Numbered from the stretch's first letter, positions 17,168 to 26,476 are shown. The stretch: 64,000 bases of DNA from Rossellomorea aquimaris (GCF_000935355.1 NZ_JXZC01000003.1:248001-312000); one strand, 5' to 3'. Numbers and translations: made by a program. Notes: generated from the sequence alone by a model not told the origin.

Positions 17168-18205
17168 ATGAACGGCAGAATCAGTGCATATGATGTGGCG
17201 AAAAAGGCAAGTGTTTCACAATCTACAGTTTCCAGGGTCCTGAACAATTATCCTCATATCAAGGAATCTACAAGAAGGAAAGTCCTTGAAGCGATAAAGG
17301 AATTAGGATTTACAAGAGATGAGATTGCAAGAAGCCTTGCCAGTAATAAAACGAGAACCATCGGGTTAATCGTCGGGGATATCACGAATCCCTTTTTTGC
17401 AGAATCAGCGAAAGTGATTACAGGAAAAGCACAGGAGATGCAGTATGATGTGATCCTCTGCAATACCAATCATAACGAAGAGAATCTGGATAAATATATT
17501 CAAACCCTTAAGGGAAAGCGAGTCGATGGGATCATCATCGCGTCTGCCGATAAGGACAATCAAAGGATTAAAGAATTGTATGATCAAGGATTTCCTGTCA
17601 TTCTTTTCAACAGTATCCTGGAGCACGAGAAGGCGAATTATATAGCCGTCAACAATTACAAAGGGGCAAGACTTGCGGTGGAACATCTTTATCAGCTAAA
17701 CCACCGTCGCATCGGATATATTGCAGGTCCTTCGAAGTATGTAACCACGCACTTGAGGAACTTAGGATACAAAGAAGCACTTGCGGACTTGGGCATTGTA
17801 GGGAATGATCGGTTTGTCTATGATAAAGAGTTCTCTTACGATGAAGTCTATCAATTCACGAGAACGTTATTAAAACAGAGCGACCGGCCAACGAGCTTTT
17901 TCTCTGCTTCCGATCAAATGGCCCTTGCCGTGTTAGATGCGGCAGCAAGTGAAAACATCAAGGTACCGGAAGAACTATCAGTCGTCGGATTTGATGATAT
18001 TGATTTGGCTAAGAATCAATATATTGGACTTACCACCATCACCCAACCGAAAGAAAAAATGGCAACCCTTGCCTTGGAAAAACTGATCTCCCTCATTGAA
18101 GAGGGCGAAGGGAAAGATGAAGGGTTCCAGATCATATTAGAACCCGATTTAATTCAACGAAAAACAACGGGAGTATGCAGGTACGAGAAGGAGGATAAGA
18201 AGTGA
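17168..18205 (+). CDS. LacI-family transcriptional regulator of the catabolic cluster
   Basis: This 345-residue protein has an N-terminal LacI helix-turn-helix with hinge helix (residues 4-50; AYDVAKKASVSQSTVSRVLNN). A periplasmic-binding-like effector domain follows (RTIGLIVGDITNPFF, GIIIASADKDN, SVVGFDDIDLAKNQY, TTITQPKEKM). Six good matches to one operator in this window lie before this gene, the symporter, both SnoaL-like genes and the iron alcohol dehydrogenase, which makes it the local repressor. The effector is probably the substrate or an intermediate. The stop codon overlaps the SDR start by four bases. Confidence 0.92.
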   Translation: MNGRISAYDVAKKASVSQSTVSRVLNNYPHIKESTRRKVLEAIKELGFTRDEIARSLASNKTRTIGLIVGDITNPFFAESAKVITGKAQEMQYDVILCNTNHNEENLDKYIQTLKGKRVDGIIIASADKDNQRIKELYDQGFPVILFNSILEHEKANYIAVNNYKGARLAVEHLYQLNHRRIGYIAGPSKYVTTHLRNLGYKEALADLGIVGNDRFVYDKEFSYDEVYQFTRTLLKQSDRPTSFFSASDQMALAVLDAAASENIKVPEELSVVGFDDIDLAKNQYIGLTTITQPKEKMATLALEKLISLIEEGEGKDEGFQIILEPDLIQRKTTGVCRYEKEDKK

Positions 18206-18963
18206 CGCACTTTGCTGAACTCAAAGGTAAAAGGGTCTTGGTTACGGGAGGAAGTAAAGGCATTGGGAAGGATATCGCGCTCTCCTTCGCCAAACTGGGG
18301 GCAACAGTGGTGATTTCAGGGAGGGATGAAAAATCCCTGTCAGCTGCTGTCCTTGAGCTGAATCGTTACTCCCCCGATTGTTCTTATGTGAAGGCTGACA
18401 TCCGGCATGTTGCTGACATTCATAGGATGGTGGATGAGGCAGCCGCTCATATGGGGGGACTGGATGTACTGGTCAATAACGCAGGAGTGAATATTCCTAA
18501 ACAAGCCATGGAAGTGACGGAGGAAGATTGGGACTCAGTCCTTGATACAAATCTTAAAGGAAGCTTCTTCTCCTCCCAGCGTGCAGCGAAGTACTTTCTT
18601 CCACAAAAAAGTGGGAAGATCATCAACATCGTGTCACAGATGGCATTCGTTGGCTATATCAAGCGGGCAGCCTATTGTTCCAGTAAGGGAGGGGCCGTGC
18701 AAATGACCAAAGCTCTTGCTGTTGAGTGGGCACCCTACAATATAAAGGTTAACGCAGTGGCCCCGACATTCATTGAAACGGAACTCACCTCCAGCATGTT
18801 TGAAGACCATGACTTTTATCAAGATGTTCTAAACAGAATTCCATTAGGGAAACTCGCACAGCCTTCCGATGTGACAGGAGCGGTCCTATTCCTAGCGTCA
18901 GACATGGCAAACTTTGTAACAGGTGAAACCATCAAGGTTGATGGAGGTTGGACCGCAATTTAA
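18202..18963 (+). CDS. Short-chain dehydrogenase/reductase (gluconate dehydrogenase-like)
   Basis: This 253-residue SDR has the cofactor motif TGGSKGIG (residues 13-20), NNAG, catalytic Ser (NIVSQMAF), the YCSSK active-site pair, and a C-terminus ending DGGWTAI. It resembles gluconate 5-dehydrogenase and 3-ketoacyl reductases. The GTG start, with AAGGAGG before it, overlaps the regulator stop by four bases, so the two are co-translated. It probably oxidises a hydroxyl of the imported substrate. Confidence 0.88.
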   Translation: MTHFAELKGKRVLVTGGSKGIGKDIALSFAKLGATVVISGRDEKSLSAAVLELNRYSPDCSYVKADIRHVADIHRMVDEAAAHMGGLDVLVNNAGVNIPKQAMEVTEEDWDSVLDTNLKGSFFSSQRAAKYFLPQKSGKIINIVSQMAFVGYIKRAAYCSSKGGAVQMTKALAVEWAPYNIKVNAVAPTFIETELTSSMFEDHDFYQDVLNRIPLGKLAQPSDVTGAVLFLASDMANFVTGETIKVDGGWTAI

Positions 18964-18981
18964 AGAGTAACTCTTATTGCA

Positions 18982-19000
18982 TTTTGAATGCGCATTCAAA
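18982..19000. promoter_or_regulatory. LacI-family operator 5, before the second SnoaL-like gene
   Basis: The core TGAATGCGCATTCA (18985-18998) is identical to operator 1, with T and A flanks. It sits between the SDR stop and the ribosome site AAAGGAGG, which suggests a separate promoter here or a roadblock site. Confidence 0.75.
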
Positions 19001-19016
19001 TAAAGGAGGAATAAAG

Positions 19017-20210
19017 ATGCCGAAAGTGGATGAACGAAAAGAGGAAAAAGTAGAAGTGGATCGTCCTCTTTATCAAGCACCTCAACATGACAACGTATTC
19101 TATGGCGACTCAAACGAAGTGAACCGGGTCGGCTATTCGGATTACAATGAATTCTCAAAGAATACGAAACGTAAACAGCGAATGAATGGATTTGACGAGG
19201 AGTATCTCGATTTTGTGGATTATATCATCAAGATCACCCATCGCATCTGGGAAGAGAAAGGGATCGGGATTATTTATCAAACCTATCATAATGATGTCAC
19301 CATGCACACGGGAACAGCCCATATACAAGGTGTAAATGAGGTGGTGTCAGGGACCTTACAGGCTTTGCACGCCTTTCCGGATCGAAGGCTTGTTGGTGAA
19401 AATGTCATATGGTCAGGTAATGATGAGGAAGGATTTTTATCTTCTCACCGTATCGCATCGAGTGCTACCAACCTGGGGGATTCCTCATTCGGGCCCGCTA
19501 CAGGTAAGAAAGTTTTCTTCCGGACCACGGTTGACTGCTTTGTCCATTCAAACCGGATCGTGGAAGAGTGGCTGGTACGAGACAACCTGTATCTAGTCAA
19601 GCAGTTAGGATTCGATCCCATCGAAGTGGCCAAGAAACTGGCACAGAATTCGGCAAACAAGACCCCGGCATTGCAATCCCACTTCGGTTCAAGCGGGGCA
19701 ATGGAAGGGCAGCTGATGCCTGCCGTATATTCTTCGAAGTCAGAAGGTTTTGAAATTGGTGATTTTATTTTAGCCATGTACAACAAAGTGTGGGAATGGC
19801 GATTATTCAATCATGTGAAGGACTTCTACGCGAATCATGCGGTGGTCCATTATATTTGCAATAAAGATTTGATTGGGACCAGCCAGATCCAAGGAATGCT
19901 CGTCAGTTTGTTTGCCTCTTTCCCAAGTGCGAAATGTATGGTCGAGAGAGTGACCTGTAACGAGGGAGCCCAAAAGGGTGAATGGGATGTTGCCGTAAGG
20001 TGGAGATTGCAAGGGATTCATGAGGGGATTGGATATTTCGGTCAGCCAAGTGGAAAAACAGTAGAGGTATTGGGTATTTCTCACCTGAAAATCAGGAATG
20101 AGAAAATTGTAGAAGAATGGATGACATTTGATGGCTTGGATGTACTGAGGCAGATTTATCTGGGTACAAAGATTAATGCTGACAATACAGAAGCCGGAAA
20201 ATATGAATAA
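19017..20210 (+). CDS. Second SnoaL/NTF2-like protein of the catabolic cluster
   Basis: This 397-residue protein has an N-terminal extension of about 55 residues and two SnoaL/NTF2-like domains. The first has FVDYIIKITHRIWEEKGIG, HTGTAHIQGVNEVVSGT and HSNRIVEEWLVRDN; the second has WRLFNHVKDFYANHAVVHY and IRNEKIVEEWMTFDGLDVL. The ATG at 19017 follows AAAGGAGG. It is of the same fold as the 14204 product but longer. Two such proteins in one regulon suggest a two-step chemistry on related intermediates or a heteromer. Activity unknown. Confidence 0.75.
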   Translation: MPKVDERKEEKVEVDRPLYQAPQHDNVFYGDSNEVNRVGYSDYNEFSKNTKRKQRMNGFDEEYLDFVDYIIKITHRIWEEKGIGIIYQTYHNDVTMHTGTAHIQGVNEVVSGTLQALHAFPDRRLVGENVIWSGNDEEGFLSSHRIASSATNLGDSSFGPATGKKVFFRTTVDCFVHSNRIVEEWLVRDNLYLVKQLGFDPIEVAKKLAQNSANKTPALQSHFGSSGAMEGQLMPAVYSSKSEGFEIGDFILAMYNKVWEWRLFNHVKDFYANHAVVHYICNKDLIGTSQIQGMLVSLFASFPSAKCMVERVTCNEGAQKGEWDVAVRWRLQGIHEGIGYFGQPSGKTVEVLGISHLKIRNEKIVEEWMTFDGLDVLRQIYLGTKINADNTEAGKYE

Positions 20211-20232
20211 ATCATCTTTCTTTATGTAGTTT

Positions 20233-20246
20233 TGAATGCGCATTCA
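20233..20246. promoter_or_regulatory. LacI-family operator 6, before the iron alcohol dehydrogenase gene
   Basis: TGAATGCGCATTCA is identical in its 14-base core to operators 1 and 5, and lies 18 bases before the start codon, right before the ribosome site AAGGGAGG. Confidence 0.75.
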
Positions 20247-20264
20247 AGAAAGGGAGGCAATACC

Positions 20265-21491
20265 ATGTCAGTACAAACGTCAATTCAGAAAGATCCTACA
20301 AGTATAAGTCATCCGGATTTTCATATGCCCGGGAATGTCCGTTTTGGAGTCGACACATTTTATTCATTGCCGGATGAGATCAAGAAATTAGATGTCAGTA
20401 GAGTCGTGATTATTAGTGATAAAGGTCTTGAACGGGTCGGAGTCGTTGAACGTGTACTGGAAGTAGTGGAATCGGCAGGAATTGAGAGTAACGTGTTTAC
20501 AGATATTGAAGGAGAGCCGACCTTTACTTTGGTACAAAAGTCAGTAGAGTTTGTGAAGAAATCAGGAAGTGAACTCGTCATCGGAATCGGAGGCGGAAGC
20601 GCTCTGGATGTGGCGAAAGCGACGGCTGCCCTGGTTGATAAAGATGACGTGAGTCCTTATTTAAGTGGAGTCAAAACCATTGAATCCAGGCAGGTCAAGT
20701 GCATTCTGCTTCCAACGACGTCAGGAACCGGATCGGAAGTGACGATGAATGCCATATTCGGGGATGAAGAAGAGGAAGTAAAACGGGGGATCGTCAGCAG
20801 GCATCTTCTGCCGGATCTCGCCATCATCGATCCCGCCCTGACACGCTCCTGTCCACCGCGGGTCACCGCTGCTTCAGGAGTGGATGCTTTCACACATGCC
20901 ATTGAATCGTATGTTGCCGTGAAAGCCACCCCCTTAACGAAGATTTATGCTGAAAAGGCCATGAAGTTATTCAGTTCGAACATTACGAAGGCGGTTCATC
21001 ATGGTAAGGACATGGAGGGTCGCATCGGAATGAGTTGGGTAAGCCTGTTGGCCGGAGTTTCGTTAGCCAATGCAGGAGTGGGGGCCGTCCATGCTTTAGC
21101 CTACCCCCTCGGTGGAAAATATCACATCGAACATGGGGTTGCCAATGCTCTCCTTATGCCGTTTGTTTTCGAAGAGACCGGGAAAACGTGCACTCAGGAA
21201 ATGGTAGAGGTTGCAGGCTATCTTGAATTAGGGGATTACTCAAAAAATCCACACCAAGCGCTTAAGGCAGTAGTGGGGTATTTATATGAATTACTGATGA
21301 ATCTTGACCTCCCGACATCGTTAGCGGAGCTTGGGATCTTGGAGGAAGACTTGCCTCTTCTTGCCGGGCAAGCCTCACAGATTGAGCGCCTGTTATCCAA
21401 CACACCGTACCAATTGACGGAAAAGAAAATCTTAGACATTTATAAAAAGGCATTCACGGGATACGAGAAAGGACGTGAGGAAGGTTGCTGA
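20265..21491 (+). CDS. Iron-containing alcohol dehydrogenase
   Basis: This 408-residue enzyme is a group III metal-dependent alcohol dehydrogenase. It has the NAD-binding segment IGIGGGSALDVAKATA, LLPTTSGTGSEVT, and metal-binding histidines in DAFTHAIESY, GAVHALAYPLGG and HIEHGVANALL. It interconverts an aldehyde and an alcohol with NAD(P). The ATG at 20265 has AAGGGAGG upstream. The last bases overlap the aldehyde dehydrogenase start, so the pair probably passes an aldehyde from one to the other. Confidence 0.9.
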   Translation: MSVQTSIQKDPTSISHPDFHMPGNVRFGVDTFYSLPDEIKKLDVSRVVIISDKGLERVGVVERVLEVVESAGIESNVFTDIEGEPTFTLVQKSVEFVKKSGSELVIGIGGGSALDVAKATAALVDKDDVSPYLSGVKTIESRQVKCILLPTTSGTGSEVTMNAIFGDEEEEVKRGIVSRHLLPDLAIIDPALTRSCPPRVTAASGVDAFTHAIESYVAVKATPLTKIYAEKAMKLFSSNITKAVHHGKDMEGRIGMSWVSLLAGVSLANAGVGAVHALAYPLGGKYHIEHGVANALLMPFVFEETGKTCTQEMVEVAGYLELGDYSKNPHQALKAVVGYLYELLMNLDLPTSLAELGILEEDLPLLAGQASQIERLLSNTPYQLTEKKILDIYKKAFTGYEKGREEGC

Positions 21492-22918
21492 AAAATCAAC
21501 TCAAGAAGAAACTCTACATCGATGGCAGGTGGCAGGAAGCAAAGGATTACTATGAGTTAACATCCCCATTCAGCGGAGACGTCATTGCCAGCGTCCCCCT
21601 GGCAGATGAGCGTGAAGTGGAAGACGCCTTAGAAAGCGCACAATCAGCTTCTGAGAAAATGAAGCAGTTGACTTCCTTGGAGCGGTCAGAAATCCTTGAG
21701 CGGGTTTGGCGACTTTTTGAAGAGAGATCTGAGGAGGCAGCAGAAATCCTTGCCATGGAATGTGCGAAGCCGATAAAGGCAGCTCGTGCTGAAATCGCGC
21801 GAACGATTGAAACGTATAAATTTGCAAGCGAAGAGGCGAAAAGGATCCATGGAGAAACCATCCCCATGGATGCCGCCAAGAGTGGAAAGGGACGGTTTGC
21901 CTTTACGATCCGTGAGCCTTTAGGCGTCATTGCAGCGATCACGCCCTTTAACTTCCCATTCAACCTTGTTGCCCATAAGCTGGGTCCCGCTTTTGCTGCC
22001 GGGAATTCAGTGGTCCTGAAGCCGGCAAATCAGACGCCTTTAAGTGCACTCCTTACAGCGGAAATCTTTGAGCAGGCAGGTTTGCCGGAAGGGGCGTTAA
22101 ACGTCGTCACTGGGAGAGGCAGCGTCATTGGAGATCAGCTCGTGAAAGATTCGAGAGTGAAAATGGTCACTTTTACGGGGAGTGTGGAGGTTGGACTTGG
22201 CATTAAAGAAAAAGCAGGTCTGAAAAAAGTAACACTTGAACTGGGTTCGAACTCTGCAGTCATCGTAGATGGAGCAGAGGATATGGCTGCCGTCGCAGCC
22301 AGATGTGTGGAAGGGGCTTATTCCTTTGCAGGTCAAGTATGCATTTCGGTGCAGAGGATATACGTGCAGGAACAACTCTATGAATCTTTTGTTGAACAAT
22401 TCGTTGAAAAAACGAACCAGCTTGTGATCGGTGATCCCCTGTCAGAAGGCACAGACCTATCTGCCTTGATCAACAAAGGCGAGGCAGAGAGAATTGAAGA
22501 TTGGCTCAAGGAGGCAACAGAAGCAGGTGCGCACATCTTATATGGAGGAAAGCGGGAGGATGCCATCATACATCCAACTGTGATCACAGGGGGATCATCC
22601 ACTTTATCCCTGAACTGTAAGGAGGCATTCGCACCCATTGTCACGATCACACCATACGGTTCGTTGGATCAAGCGATTGAACTCGTGAACGATTCGGAAT
22701 ACGGATTGCAGGCGGGTATCTATACTACCTCTGTTCACAAAGCTTTCGATGCCCTGCACCGCCTTCAAGTCGGAGGAGTCATGATTAATGATATCCCTAC
22801 TTACAGAGTCGATCAGATGCCTTATGGGGGAGTGAAGAACAGCGGTACCGGACGTGAAGGAATCAAATATTCCGTGGAAGAGATGACAGAATTGAAATTA
22901 GTGACGTTTAAATTATAG
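21485..22918 (+). CDS. NAD(P)-dependent aldehyde dehydrogenase family protein
   Basis: This 477-residue enzyme has the family landmarks ITPFNFPFNLVAHK, the FTGSVEVG cofactor loop, the general base in TLELGSNS, and catalytic Cys286 in FAGQVC. It oxidises an aldehyde to an acid. The TTG start with GAGGAAGG before it overlaps the previous stop by seven bases, showing coupling to the iron alcohol dehydrogenase. It resembles the lactaldehyde and phosphonoacetaldehyde dehydrogenase group, but substrate cannot be set from sequence. Confidence 0.88.
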   Translation: MLKNQLKKKLYIDGRWQEAKDYYELTSPFSGDVIASVPLADEREVEDALESAQSASEKMKQLTSLERSEILERVWRLFEERSEEAAEILAMECAKPIKAARAEIARTIETYKFASEEAKRIHGETIPMDAAKSGKGRFAFTIREPLGVIAAITPFNFPFNLVAHKLGPAFAAGNSVVLKPANQTPLSALLTAEIFEQAGLPEGALNVVTGRGSVIGDQLVKDSRVKMVTFTGSVEVGLGIKEKAGLKKVTLELGSNSAVIVDGAEDMAAVAARCVEGAYSFAGQVCISVQRIYVQEQLYESFVEQFVEKTNQLVIGDPLSEGTDLSALINKGEAERIEDWLKEATEAGAHILYGGKREDAIIHPTVITGGSSTLSLNCKEAFAPIVTITPYGSLDQAIELVNDSEYGLQAGIYTTSVHKAFDALHRLQVGGVMINDIPTYRVDQMPYGGVKNSGTGREGIKYSVEEMTELKLVTFKL

Positions 22919-22964
22919 GAATAGTAAATAAATAACATTTTGAATGATAGAAAGGGAGATTACT

Positions 22965-23588
22965 ATGCCGACAGAACAACCGAAAGTGAAACGATATGTA
23001 TCCAATGAAAAGATGGAAGAAAACTGGATCGTCCGATTTGATGATCTAAAATCAAAAGCGATCCCCCTCATGTTTATTGATAGTATCATACCTGGTCATC
23101 AACGCTTGAATTACGCCCTGATCGGGGATACCGCCAGTGAAAATGATGCCTATTCCCCTGAAATAACAGAACCACACGGGTTTCAAATTGGTATGGTGAA
23201 AGCACCTCCCGGGAATGGACCGGCTTACCATACTCATGACTACATCGAGGCGTTTCTCCCTCTTTCCGGAAAATGGCGCTTCTATTGGGGAAATAGTGAA
23301 GATGAGATCGAGGGTGAAACCATCATCGAAGAATGGGATTTAATTTCCCTGCCTCCAGGGTTATGGAGAGGATTTGAGAATATCAGTGATGAAGATGCTT
23401 GGATCTTTGCCGTACTTGAACAGCACGAAGTATTCAACGGGAAAGACCCATACTGGGCTCCACAGGTCGTAAGGAAAGCTGCGGAACATGGCTTCCATGC
23501 AGATACATCAGGAAAAATGATCAAACCTGAGAATTTTTCCGCACTTGAGAAACAAATGGCGGAGAAGCTGCGAGCGGGAGAAAAATAG
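22965..23588 (+). CDS. Cupin-fold protein
   Basis: This 207-residue protein shows a cupin core with GNGPAYHTHDYIEAF, whose two histidines and glutamate would bind metal, then GKWRFYWG, and the second motif LISLPPGLWRGFEN. Cupins of this kind are dioxygenases, isomerases or sugar-acid enzymes. The ATG at 22965 follows AAAGGGAG. A partial operator-like sequence TTTTGAATGA lies upstream. Its place in the operon suggests a metal-dependent step in the same pathway. Confidence 0.75.
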   Translation: MPTEQPKVKRYVSNEKMEENWIVRFDDLKSKAIPLMFIDSIIPGHQRLNYALIGDTASENDAYSPEITEPHGFQIGMVKAPPGNGPAYHTHDYIEAFLPLSGKWRFYWGNSEDEIEGETIIEEWDLISLPPGLWRGFENISDEDAWIFAVLEQHEVFNGKDPYWAPQVVRKAAEHGFHADTSGKMIKPENFSALEKQMAEKLRAGEK

Positions 23589-23591
23589 AAG

Positions 23592-24293
23592 ATGAAGAAA
23601 GAAGCGTTAGTATTATTACCGGGTACGCTATGTGATGAGCGACTTTGGGAGCATCAGTTGGAGCATTTGACTGATGTTTCCGATCCTTTCGTCTGTATGC
23701 TGACAGAAGAAGATACCATAGAGGGAATGGCCGAATTCGTCTTGAAGCATGCCCCTGAACGCTTTGCTCTAGCTGGGCTTTCACTTGGTGGGATTGTGGC
23801 CATGGAAGTCATTCGCCAAGCACCGGAAAGAGTGACCAGACTTGCCCTATTGGACTCGAATCCACATGGCCCCAAGCCAGAGCAGTTGAAGAGCTGGAAG
23901 GACCTTATTTCAAAGGTGGAAACCGGGCAGTTTCAAAGAATAGTAGAGGAAAAGTTGTTACCGAATCTCATTCATCCCAGCAGGCAGGAAGATGACCAGT
24001 TAGTATCAATCATAAAGGATATGGCGGAGAGAATCGGGCCAGAAGGATATGTGCAGCAATTAAAGGCCGTTTCTACGCGTTCTGACCTTCGGGAAGTGTT
24101 AAGGGAAATCAACATTCCCACGCTCCTTTTAGTAGGAAGGGATGATCAGGTTTGCCCCTTGTCCTTACATGAAGAAATGCAGGAATCTATTTCAGAGTCA
24201 CGGTTAGTTGTCGTAAATCACTGTGGCCATTTAAGCAGTTTGGAGCAACCGGAAGAAGTGACGGCTGCTTTACGCAACTGGCTGATGGAGTGA
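23592..24293 (+). CDS. Alpha/beta hydrolase
   Basis: This 233-residue enzyme has an alpha/beta hydrolase fold. It shows the nucleophile elbow GLSLGG (Ser in LAGLSLGGIVAME), an oxyanion segment LLPGTLCDERLWEHQ, an acid in LLVGRDDQVCP and catalytic His in NHCGHLSSLEQP. It resembles 3-oxoadipate enol-lactonase and related lactonases. It starts three bases after the cupin gene. Cleavage of a lactone or ester in the pathway is a reasonable inference. Confidence 0.85.
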   Translation: MKKEALVLLPGTLCDERLWEHQLEHLTDVSDPFVCMLTEEDTIEGMAEFVLKHAPERFALAGLSLGGIVAMEVIRQAPERVTRLALLDSNPHGPKPEQLKSWKDLISKVETGQFQRIVEEKLLPNLIHPSRQEDDQLVSIIKDMAERIGPEGYVQQLKAVSTRSDLREVLREINIPTLLLVGRDDQVCPLSLHEEMQESISESRLVVVNHCGHLSSLEQPEEVTAALRNWLME

Positions 24294-24297
24294 ATGG

Positions 24298-25092
24298 ATG
24301 GAAAGTAGGGAGGTAATGTCATTGATCAATCCTGTAAAGGACAAACTCAGAAGGGGGGATAGAGTACTGGGAAGTTTCATAGGATTCTATTCTCCTAACT
24401 TCATTGAAATGATCGGGTATGCCGGATTTGATTTCGTGGTCATAGATGATGAGCATGGGGCATTCAGTCCTTCTGAATTAGAAAACATGATTCGGACAGC
24501 CGAATCAGTGGATTTGGTCCCCATTGTGAGAGTCTCATATGATCCGTCCAGTATCCAGAAGGCATTGGATAGAGGGGCCAAAGGAGTACAAGTACCGATG
24601 GTCAATTCAAAGGAAGATGCCATTAATGCTGTGAAAAGGGCGAAATTCCCCCCTTTAGGAACCAGGGGTGTCGCTTATTCACACAGGGCGGCGCGCTATG
24701 GAAATGAAGGCGGTAAGGCATTTTTAGATAGCTCCGATGATAACATCTTAGTCATTCCACATATAGAAACCCTTGAAGCGGTGGAGAATATTGAGGAGAT
24801 TATGGGTGTTGAAGGTATCGATGTTATTTTCATCGGTACAACGGACCTATCGGTTGATATGGGGTTTAAAGAAGAAGGTGCCAAGCATCCAGAAGTACAA
24901 AGAGTCCTTGGAACATTGTATGAGAAAGCTTCAGAAGAAAACGTTGTACTTGGAACTGTGGCAGCTGATAGCACCAGAGCGCGACAAGCTTTTGAAAAAG
25001 GTGCAAATTATGTGGGGGTTGTAGCGAATTCCGTGATTCTTAAGGCACTGCAGGGAGTAGTAGGAGATACTGAAGAGCAGAAAATTAAATGA
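24298..25092 (+). CDS. HpcH/HpaI-type class II aldolase
   Basis: This 264-residue protein has the features of the pyruvate class II aldolases: DFVVIDDEHGAFSP, VRVSYDPSSIQKALDRGAKGVQVPMV, VAYSHRAARYG, and the metal site around IPHIETLEAVENIEEI and FIGTTDLSVDMG. These enzymes split 2-keto-3-deoxy acids into pyruvate and an aldehyde, a natural last step before the dehydrogenases upstream. Starts at 24298, 24316 (ATG) and 24322 (TTG) are all possible; GGGAGG best fits the TTG, GGAG fits 24298. Confidence 0.87.
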   Translation: MESREVMSLINPVKDKLRRGDRVLGSFIGFYSPNFIEMIGYAGFDFVVIDDEHGAFSPSELENMIRTAESVDLVPIVRVSYDPSSIQKALDRGAKGVQVPMVNSKEDAINAVKRAKFPPLGTRGVAYSHRAARYGNEGGKAFLDSSDDNILVIPHIETLEAVENIEEIMGVEGIDVIFIGTTDLSVDMGFKEEGAKHPEVQRVLGTLYEKASEENVVLGTVAADSTRARQAFEKGANYVGVVANSVILKALQGVVGDTEEQKIK

Positions 25093-25190
25093 TTCAATAG
25101 CGGTATTAGAAAGTGAAAAAAGGAACCTTCAAAAAAACCTCGTAAAATGAATGGGAAAGAAATCAAGTTAACTTACTATTTAGGGAATAA

Positions 25191-25243
25191 AGGGACGGTT
25201 CTCGTGCTGACGAAGCATGAGAACCGTCCCTGTGGTTTTTTTT
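25191..25243 (+). terminator. Strong terminator formed by a dispersed GGGACGGTTC repeat
   Basis: The arms AGGGACGGTTCTCGTGCT (25191-25208) and AGCATGAGAACCGTCCCT (25214-25231) pair over 18 positions with one mismatch. GTGG and eight T follow. This repeat copy has all the parts of a rho-independent terminator and closes the catabolic cluster about 100 bases after its last stop codon. Confidence 0.75.
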
Positions 25244-25264
25244 GGACCTGCCTCCCAACCAGTA

Positions 25265-25315
25265 GGGGAGACAGGAACCAAACCTCGTCCTTCGAGCAAA
25301 GGAACCTGTCTCCCC
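25265..25315. repeat. Dispersed GGGGAGACAGG inverted repeat
   Basis: The arms GGGGAGACAGG (25265-25275) and CCTGTCTCCCC (25305-25315) enclose a 29-base loop. It is adjacent to the repeat at 25191 and to the 3' end of the convergent RsbR-like gene. Confidence 0.5.
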
Positions 25316-25318
25316 GAC

Positions 25319-26137
25319 TTACACAAATTTTTTCAAAGCTATATGGAGACTAGATGTCACAGTAATGTTCGAAGAATCGATTCCGAGATGGGTCATGGTC
25401 TGGGCAATCTCGGGTCTTATTCCAGATAGGATGGTTTCGACTCCGATCAGGGATAAGGCATCCACTACCTTGAAGATACGGTCTGCTACCATCGTATCAA
25501 TGATCGGAACGCCGGATAGGTCAATCACCACGTATTCTAAGGACAATTCGCTCCCTCTTGACAGAGCTTTATCCATCAGTTCTTGGGCTCTTTCGGTGTC
25601 AATGTCACCTATTAAGGGGATTATGCCAACTTGATTGGTTATTTTAATCACCGGGATTGATAATTCTAACGCTGTAGCTTCTGCAGCGTTGATCTGTGTA
25701 AAAAATCTTCTTGTATACGACAAGCTCAGCCAATGTACAGCCCTGTCCACCACTGCGTCAAAATCTGAGATCAGGTTATAGAATTGATCGAATGTCAAGT
25801 TGAAAGCGGAAGCTTCCTCCTTAATGATTTGTCCGATTAAATTTCGGTAGTCTCTTACCTCGTCCAGAGCAACCTCCAATGGAAGATTGAAATTAACGAG
25901 AGTATCGACTGCTTCTGATCCCCACACCTGTAATTGCTCAAAGGCCATATCCAAGTCACTTTCGATCGATTTTGCGTAAATGTCAATGATATTCTCACGC
26001 CAACTATGAAGCTTCGATTCTATGTTGCTGTATTGGGTGGATCTCAGATTGTCTTTTTGAACGATGAGCTCTTGCTTTTGACTCAATACTTTGTCACAAA
26101 TAGCTTTCGTGTATGTTCGTTTACCTTGATCGTTCAT
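25319..26137 (-). CDS. RsbR-type stressosome protein with C-terminal STAS domain
   Basis: This 272-residue protein has a helical N-terminal sensor region (1-150, non-heme globin-like in the family) and a STAS domain (about 155-272; IPVIKITNQVGIIPLIGDID, VVIDLSGVPIIDTMVADRIF, ILSGIRPEIAQTMTHLGID). Threonines in SGVPIIDT and RPEIAQT match the two phosphorylated threonines of RsbR proteins. Such proteins assemble with RsbS into the stressosome that controls SigB. No rsbS, rsbT or sigB is nearby, so it is an unlinked paralogue. Confidence 0.85.
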   Translation of the reverse strand: MNDQGKRTYTKAICDKVLSQKQELIVQKDNLRSTQYSNIESKLHSWRENIIDIYAKSIESDLDMAFEQLQVWGSEAVDTLVNFNLPLEVALDEVRDYRNLIGQIIKEEASAFNLTFDQFYNLISDFDAVVDRAVHWLSLSYTRRFFTQINAAEATALELSIPVIKITNQVGIIPLIGDIDTERAQELMDKALSRGSELSLEYVVIDLSGVPIIDTMVADRIFKVVDALSLIGVETILSGIRPEIAQTMTHLGIDSSNITVTSSLHIALKKFV

Positions 26138-26222
26138 GTACTCACAGTCTCTCCTTTTACTGTAGTTTCCAATTATATTTTAACATAACTAAAAGGGAGG
26201 GGTGGAGCATGAACGATTGAGT

Positions 26223-26260
26223 TGAGCCAAGTGAGCTGAGAGGACAGGTCCCTTGGCTCA
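26223..26260. repeat. Dispersed TGAGCCAAG / CTTGGCTCA inverted repeat
   Basis: The arms TGAGCCAAG (26223-26231) and CTTGGCTCA (26252-26260) surround a loop containing GGACAGGTCC. The region 26138-26476 otherwise holds no supported gene; a weak hairpin-poor AT-rich leader precedes the next start. Confidence 0.5.
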
Positions 26261-26476
26261 GGAGTAAACAATGATATGGGGAAGAATTGCGTGATTGGGG
26301 GGGAAAGGGAAGGATTAACGGCCATTTTTGTTGAATTCTCTTATTGAATCAACCGGGTAGGTTAAGGAAAAAGAAAGGTCTATTAAGGGGTTGGTATATT
26401 ATAAAAATCAAAGGTTTTCAGTCTTAGAGATATGTAAAACGGTGACAATACCACACAATGATAAGGAGTTGGAATT

